DNA from: Bacillota bacterium
GTDB lineage: Bacteria > Bacillota > Clostridia > Christensenellales > SZUA-584
Direction of reading: 5' to 3'
Length of the DNA stretch: 15,472 nucleotides
Assembly (NCBI GenBank): GCA_023436525.1
Contig: JAEZIW010000048.1
Location: forward strand, 1-15,472
A model generated the notes under the pieces. That model was given only the letters and a program-made list of their open reading frames with translations. It did not search any database and had not been told where the DNA came from. Positions 12,262-15,472 of this stretch are shown here, piece after piece; the stretch's first letter is position 1; every line of letters starts with the position of its first letter. The translations under genes and the position numbers were made by a program.

Positions 12262-13181
12262 TTTTCCTCCATATTGAGTTGTTCGTCAATGATATATATT
12301 GGCCGTGCCTTGGCCTCGTCGTATATTCTGCCCAAATAAAGCCCGAAAATCCCGATTGCGATAAACAAGCAGGCGATCAGTCCAAATATCAGCGAAAATA
12401 CGATATGCAGATACGTCCATGTGCCGGTGCAGTTCAGCACCACAGCCAGCACCAGATACACAAGCGCGGCAAAGGCCAAAATGATGCCGAACACAAACGG
12501 AAACTTGAGCGGTTTGTTGGAAAACGACGTGATGCCGTCGCCCGCCAGCTTCATCATCTTTTTCAGCGAATACTTCGTTTCGCCCGCGGCGCGTTCGTCG
12601 CGCACGTAATCAATCGGTACAGTCTTGAAGCCAGACCACGCTGCCATGCCTCTCAGGAACCGGTTTCGCTCGGGCATGCTGTTAAGTGTATCGCAAACCT
12701 TTCTGTCAATCAACCGAAAATCGCCCGTGTTTGCGGGGATGTATTGGCCGCCAAAGGCTTTGAGCACGCGATAATAAACCCATGCGGTCAGCTTTTTGAA
12801 TACCGTTTCACCCTTGCGCTTGATGCGGTGTCCGTAAACAATGTCCGCACCGTCCTTCCACATTTTCACCATATCGGGAATCAGCTCGGGCGGGTCCTGC
12901 AAATCACAATCGATGATCACGACGGCCTGACCGGCTGCTTTGGCCATACCGGCTGTCACCGCTTCCTGATGACCGAAGTTGCGGGAAAAGCTCAACACCT
13001 TTACGTGCTTATCTGTCGCCGCCAGCTGCCGAAGCTGGTTGAGCGTATCATCTCTCGAGCCGTCGTTAACAAAAATCAGCTCATAATCTTCCAATGTGTC
13101 CATCACTTTTTTGAGCCGTTGATATGACAGATGCAGCACGGCCTCTTCGTTGAAGACCGGTATTACTACAGAGTATTTCAT
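12258..13181 (-). CDS. Family 2 glycosyltransferase, GtrB/polyprenyl-phosphate sugar transferase type
   Basis: A 307-residue protein that transfers a hexose from a nucleotide sugar to polyprenyl phosphate on the inner face of the membrane. Seen: the GT-A domain with YSVVIPVFNEE (3-13), FVNDGSRDDT (37-46), FSRNFGHQEAVTAGM (65-79), DCDLQDPPE (91-99, the metal- and lipid-associated motif, usually DADLQDPPE), NRFLRG (173-178) and GETKYS (200-205); then two membrane helices (about 227-249 and 259-284) and the typical tail LYLGRIYDEAKARPIYII. The start at 13181 follows GCGAGG by 8 nt and gives the standard family length. The sugar could be glucose or an aminosugar for wall or lipid decoration; no flippase gene is adjacent. 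Co-transcribed with the M29 aminopeptidase. Confidence 0.92.
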   Translation of the reverse strand: MKYSVVIPVFNEEAVLHLSYQRLKKVMDTLEDYELIFVNDGSRDDTLNQLRQLAATDKHVKVLSFSRNFGHQEAVTAGMAKAAGQAVVIIDCDLQDPPELIPDMVKMWKDGADIVYGHRIKRKGETVFKKLTAWVYYRVLKAFGGQYIPANTGDFRLIDRKVCDTLNSMPERNRFLRGMAAWSGFKTVPIDYVRDERAAGETKYSLKKMMKLAGDGITSFSNKPLKFPFVFGIILAFAALVYLVLAVVLNCTGTWTYLHIVFSLIFGLIACLFIAIGIFGLYLGRIYDEAKARPIYIIDEQLNMEEK

Positions 13182-13212
13182 ACGTATTGCCTCGCTTCCA
13201 GTATCGACTAAG

Positions 13213-13241
13213 ATTATATACCACCGTGGGAAATAATACAA
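13213..13241 (-). promoter_or_regulatory. Putative sigma-A promoter of the glycosyltransferase operon
   Basis: On the minus strand TTGTAT (13241-13236), a 17-nt spacer and TATAAT (13218-13213). Start near 13206, 25 nt before the ATG. Confidence 0.55.
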
Positions 13242-13274
13242 AAGAAATTGATAAGTGCAATATGTAAAAATTAT

Positions 13275-13304
13275 GTGACAAAAAGTGATAAAATATGTTA
13301 AAAT
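13275..13304 (+). promoter_or_regulatory. Putative sigma-A promoter of the 583-residue protein gene
   Basis: GTGACA (13275-13280), 18-nt spacer, TAAAAT (13299-13304). Start near 13311. Confidence 0.5.
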
Positions 13305-13306
13305 AT

Positions 13307-13325
13307 TATGGTATATAACACCATA
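13307..13325. promoter_or_regulatory. Dyad at the predicted transcription start, possible operator
   Basis: TATGGT-ATATAAC-ACCATA is a perfect 6-bp inverted repeat covering the predicted start of the plus-strand transcript and ending 17 nt before the ATG at 13343. It could bind a repressor; no matching site was seen elsewhere in the window. Confidence 0.4.
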
Positions 13326-13342
13326 TAGAGAGGGAAACGGCT

Positions 13343-15094
13343 ATGCTGGCAATTGTTGCGGTGTTCAACGCAGCGGGGTTTAAAGATACCTATCGGCTGA
13401 GCGGCGAAGCGCTTAAGCACAACCAAAAAGTTTTCCCGCATCTTGACGACACGCTGAAAAACATTAAGACTGTCATCGCCTATCAGGCGGGCATAAACGG
13501 TGAGAAAAGCCATGCGCTTGCGCTGCCTATTCAAAAGGTTGAAGCCGCGAAGGATGGCCTGACGCTGCACCTTGGTGCGGCGAAAAAACTCGGCGTGAAA
13601 AGCGCCTCGGTCGGCATGGAGGTTTACCGTGCGGCTGTGCAAAACGGCATGCTGAACGACATGGGGCACGCCCCTTTGCTGTTTGTGATGCCGCGGGAAA
13701 GGTTTACAGCACTCTGCAACAGCCTCAAACGCGATGAACAGGCGCTGTCTCGGATGGAGAGCGGCGACTATAAGGGCGTGTGTATGCTGTACGCACCGCT
13801 GAGCAAAGCCAAAAACGATGGCACAATATGGGACAATCCGGACGCGCTGTACAACATCGGGCGGGCGTGCAGCAAGCTTTCAGTCACGCTGCTGGTGAAA
13901 GCCAGCGAAACGGCGAAGCTGAAGGAAGCGGCGCTGTACCGAAGCTACTGTGAAGAGTTCTTAAAACGCGGCGCAGAGCTAGAGCCGGATAATGCACGCT
14001 GCGCGACGGCGCTTGCTTACCGCTATTACTCAAACGTGCATGAGCTGATGCGCCAGGGTGAGCGGCGCGACCAAGACCTTGGCGAGCAGATTGACAGCGC
14101 CAACGAATGGCTGAACCGCGCGCTCGAAATTTATCCGCAGAGCATCCGCAACAATTACCGTAAGGGCAAGCTGATCATCGAAAAACAGGCCCCGTATTTG
14201 CTGTTTGGGCAGCGTGCGTTCGGCGCGCGCGAGGCCGAGCTGCTGCGTGAGATTCGTGAGGTGGGTGAGGAGCATTTGGCCACCGCAATTGCGCTGTATG
14301 AGGGGCTGGATAACGAAGAAGAAAGACAGCGTAACAAACGTGAATACGCCAAAGCGCTGTTTGTGCTGGGCGGGTATTACTTAGATGACGCGTATTTGCC
14401 GCTGCACGATTATTTTCTTCGCATCATCGCCGGGGTGAAGGAGCCATGCAGGCTGCAAACCATATCCAAGCTCGATTTGAATAGCGCGGCGGAGCTGCTG
14501 GAGAAATGCTACGCCGCAGAAACCGAGCTGTCGCTCGAAAAGCTTGACGCCAAGGCGCTCGCGGCACTGCAAAAGGAATGGACACGCGCGCCGTCTGAAA
14601 AACTGTATCGGCTCGGGTGCGCTTACAGCGGGCTGGCGTTTGTGGCAAAGGCATCGGGAGACGACCCCAAAGCCCACGCGCTTAAGGCGGTAAAATATCT
14701 GGAAGCGGCCAAGCGTGTGACCGAGAGCTATACCGACCGCAAGCACAACACATGGCATATCAGTGAGAAAATCGCTTGGACGTATATGGCGACGGGCGAT
14801 TACGCGCGTGCCGCGAAGCTGCTGCAGCGCGCAAAACAGGGGTACATCGTTAACACGTATGCGCTTGCGCTGATGCTGATCGGGACGACTGAGGCATTTG
14901 AAACAGCAAGGCTATCGTTGCAGGGGGCCGCGCGGGATAAGCGCAATTTGGCTTCGGGATTATCGCAGGTGCTATACGCTTATGCGTGCCGTCACACGGG
15001 GCAGACCGTGCCGCCGCTGCCGCAGACGCTGTCGGTGAAAAACGCGCGGCTGGCTGAGCTTATTGGATTGGAAGCGAAGGTTAAATCGGTGTAA
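13343..15094 (+). CDS. Uncharacterised helical-repeat (TPR-like) protein, 583 residues
   Basis: No named family is recognised. There is no signal peptide and no long hydrophobic segment, so it is probably cytoplasmic. Residues 1-130 are mixed alpha/beta in character, with AIVAVFNAAGF at the start. From about 130 on it is almost all amphipathic helix rich in Ala, Leu, Arg and Glu, with TPR-like pairs: AALYRSYCEEFLKRGAELEPDNARCATALAY, EWLNRALEIYPQSIRNNYRKGK, KAVKYLEAAKRV and AWTYMATGDYARAAKLLQRAKQ (about 474-495). The EPDN and YPQS turns after a helix are typical of TPR units. A scaffold or protein-binding role is a reasonable guess. AGAGGG lies 8 nt before the ATG. It is divergent from the glycosyltransferase operon and no clear terminator follows. 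Confidence 0.8.
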   Translation: MLAIVAVFNAAGFKDTYRLSGEALKHNQKVFPHLDDTLKNIKTVIAYQAGINGEKSHALALPIQKVEAAKDGLTLHLGAAKKLGVKSASVGMEVYRAAVQNGMLNDMGHAPLLFVMPRERFTALCNSLKRDEQALSRMESGDYKGVCMLYAPLSKAKNDGTIWDNPDALYNIGRACSKLSVTLLVKASETAKLKEAALYRSYCEEFLKRGAELEPDNARCATALAYRYYSNVHELMRQGERRDQDLGEQIDSANEWLNRALEIYPQSIRNNYRKGKLIIEKQAPYLLFGQRAFGAREAELLREIREVGEEHLATAIALYEGLDNEEERQRNKREYAKALFVLGGYYLDDAYLPLHDYFLRIIAGVKEPCRLQTISKLDLNSAAELLEKCYAAETELSLEKLDAKALAALQKEWTRAPSEKLYRLGCAYSGLAFVAKASGDDPKAHALKAVKYLEAAKRVTESYTDRKHNTWHISEKIAWTYMATGDYARAAKLLQRAKQGYIVNTYALALMLIGTTEAFETARLSLQGAARDKRNLASGLSQVLYAYACRHTGQTVPPLPQTLSVKNARLAELIGLEAKVKSV

Positions 15095-15111
15095 ATAGCA
15101 CGGGGCATCTG

Positions 15112-15140
15112 TTGACGAAATGCAACAAGTGTGTTATATT
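15112..15140 (+). promoter_or_regulatory. Sigma-A promoter of the 77-residue protein gene
   Basis: TTGACG (15112-15117), 17-nt spacer, TATATT (15135-15140). Start near 15147, about 40 nt before the ATG. Confidence 0.7.
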
Positions 15141-15187
15141 CTAGTGGATACATAAGGTGTATCAGTAATAAAAAAAGGAGGCAAAGT

Positions 15188-15421
15188 ATGAAGATTAAAA
15201 ACATCAACGAGCCTCAGAAGTTTTTCGAAGTGCTCAAAAATTGCAAAGGCAAAATTGAGCTCGTGACCTCTGAAGGCGACAGGCTGAACCTGAAATCGAC
15301 ACTCTGCCAGTACATTATGCTGACACAGATGTTTTCTGAAGCCAAGATCGATGAACTTGAGCTGCTGGTTTCGGAGCCTGAAGATTTGAACCTCCTTCTT
15401 AACTATCTGGTGAGAGGATAG
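15188..15421 (+). CDS. Conserved 77-residue clostridial protein of unknown function
   Basis: Small, charged, soluble protein starting MKIKNINEPQKFFEVLKNC, then GKIELVTSEGDRLNLKS (20-36), CQYIMLTQMFSEAKIDELEL (39-58) and SEPEDLNLLLNYLV (61-74). I recall close relatives across Clostridia, often labelled polyA polymerase in databases; nothing in the sequence supports that name, since it is far too short and has no nucleotidyltransferase motif. The start at 15188 has AAAGGAGG with good spacing; the longer frame from 15131 begins upstream of the predicted transcription start. Promoter and terminator on either side make it a single-gene unit. Confidence 0.85.
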   Translation: MKIKNINEPQKFFEVLKNCKGKIELVTSEGDRLNLKSTLCQYIMLTQMFSEAKIDELELLVSEPEDLNLLLNYLVRG

Positions 15422-15440
15422 TCTCAAATCTTACAACAAG

Positions 15441-15463
15441 AGCCGCTGTTTGGCGGCTTTTTT
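15441..15463 (+). terminator. Intrinsic terminator of the 77-residue protein gene
   Basis: AGCCGC (15441-15446), 6-nt loop, GCGGCT (15453-15458), then a T-run to 15463. It begins 19 nt past the stop. Confidence 0.85.
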
Positions 15464-15472
15464 AATGCAAAA

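Noticed and set aside
1..15472. CRISPR arrays, tRNA or rRNA genes, transposase genes, prophage genes
   Set aside because: Looked for and not seen: no regularly spaced direct repeats, no cloverleaf-type tRNA sequence, and no transposase or phage structural motifs in any frame.

Overview
The window reads as chromosomal DNA of a spore-forming member of the Bacillota, most likely class Clostridia. Pointers are a SpoVT regulator, strong AGGAGG-type ribosome binding sites, sigma-A promoters close to TTGACA-N17-TATAAT, short U-tailed intrinsic terminators, a c-di-GMP-I (GEMM) riboswitch and a 77-residue protein of a type I associate with clostridia. Most genes have moderate GC content. The left edge (about 1-1260) is clearly AT-rich and looks horizontally acquired.

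Layout. (1) 1-1131, minus strand: a toxin-antitoxin pair, a DarT-family ADP-ribosyltransferase followed 14 nt later by a DarT1-associated NADAR antitoxin cut by the window edge. (2) 1266-1751: yqeY with its own terminator. (3) 1858-2315: a gene-free regulatory block with a strong promoter, a c-di-GMP-I riboswitch, about 125 nt of further structured RNA and a strong hairpin terminator, but no evident coding sequence behind the switch. (4) 2366-4191, minus strand: a three-gene operon of a J-domain / NTF2-like / degenerate-GGDEF fusion protein and two small membrane zinc-ribbon proteins. A 48-nt copy of the fusion gene's 3' end lies between the two small genes. (5) 4392-4469: a palindromic interspersed repeat, with a shortened relative at 1858-1930. 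(6) 4551-7640, minus strand: GTG-started aconitase followed by two overlapping half-size chromate-transporter genes. (7) spoVT (7746-8285), whose terminator overlaps the aconitase promoter. (8) 8455-10842: small accessory genes, namely a doubtful DUF6514-like ORF, an 81-residue membrane protein, a VOC/glyoxalase-fold protein, TspO, and a secreted RsiV-like (DUF3298) protein. (9) 11106-13181, minus strand: a GtrB-like glycosyltransferase and an M29 aminopeptidase in one transcription unit. (10) 13343-15463, plus strand: an uncharacterised 583-residue helical-repeat protein, then the 77-residue conserved protein with its own promoter and terminator.

The most unusual stretch is 1971-4191. A chaperone-type J domain is fused to a GGDEF fold that has lost its signature and metal residues, and 86 nt beyond the operon lies the promoter of a solo c-di-GMP riboswitch. 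A functional link between the two is inference. The DarT1-NADAR pair at the left edge is the clearest defence or toxin-antitoxin element; its antitoxin gene is easily missed because it starts with TTG and runs off the window.
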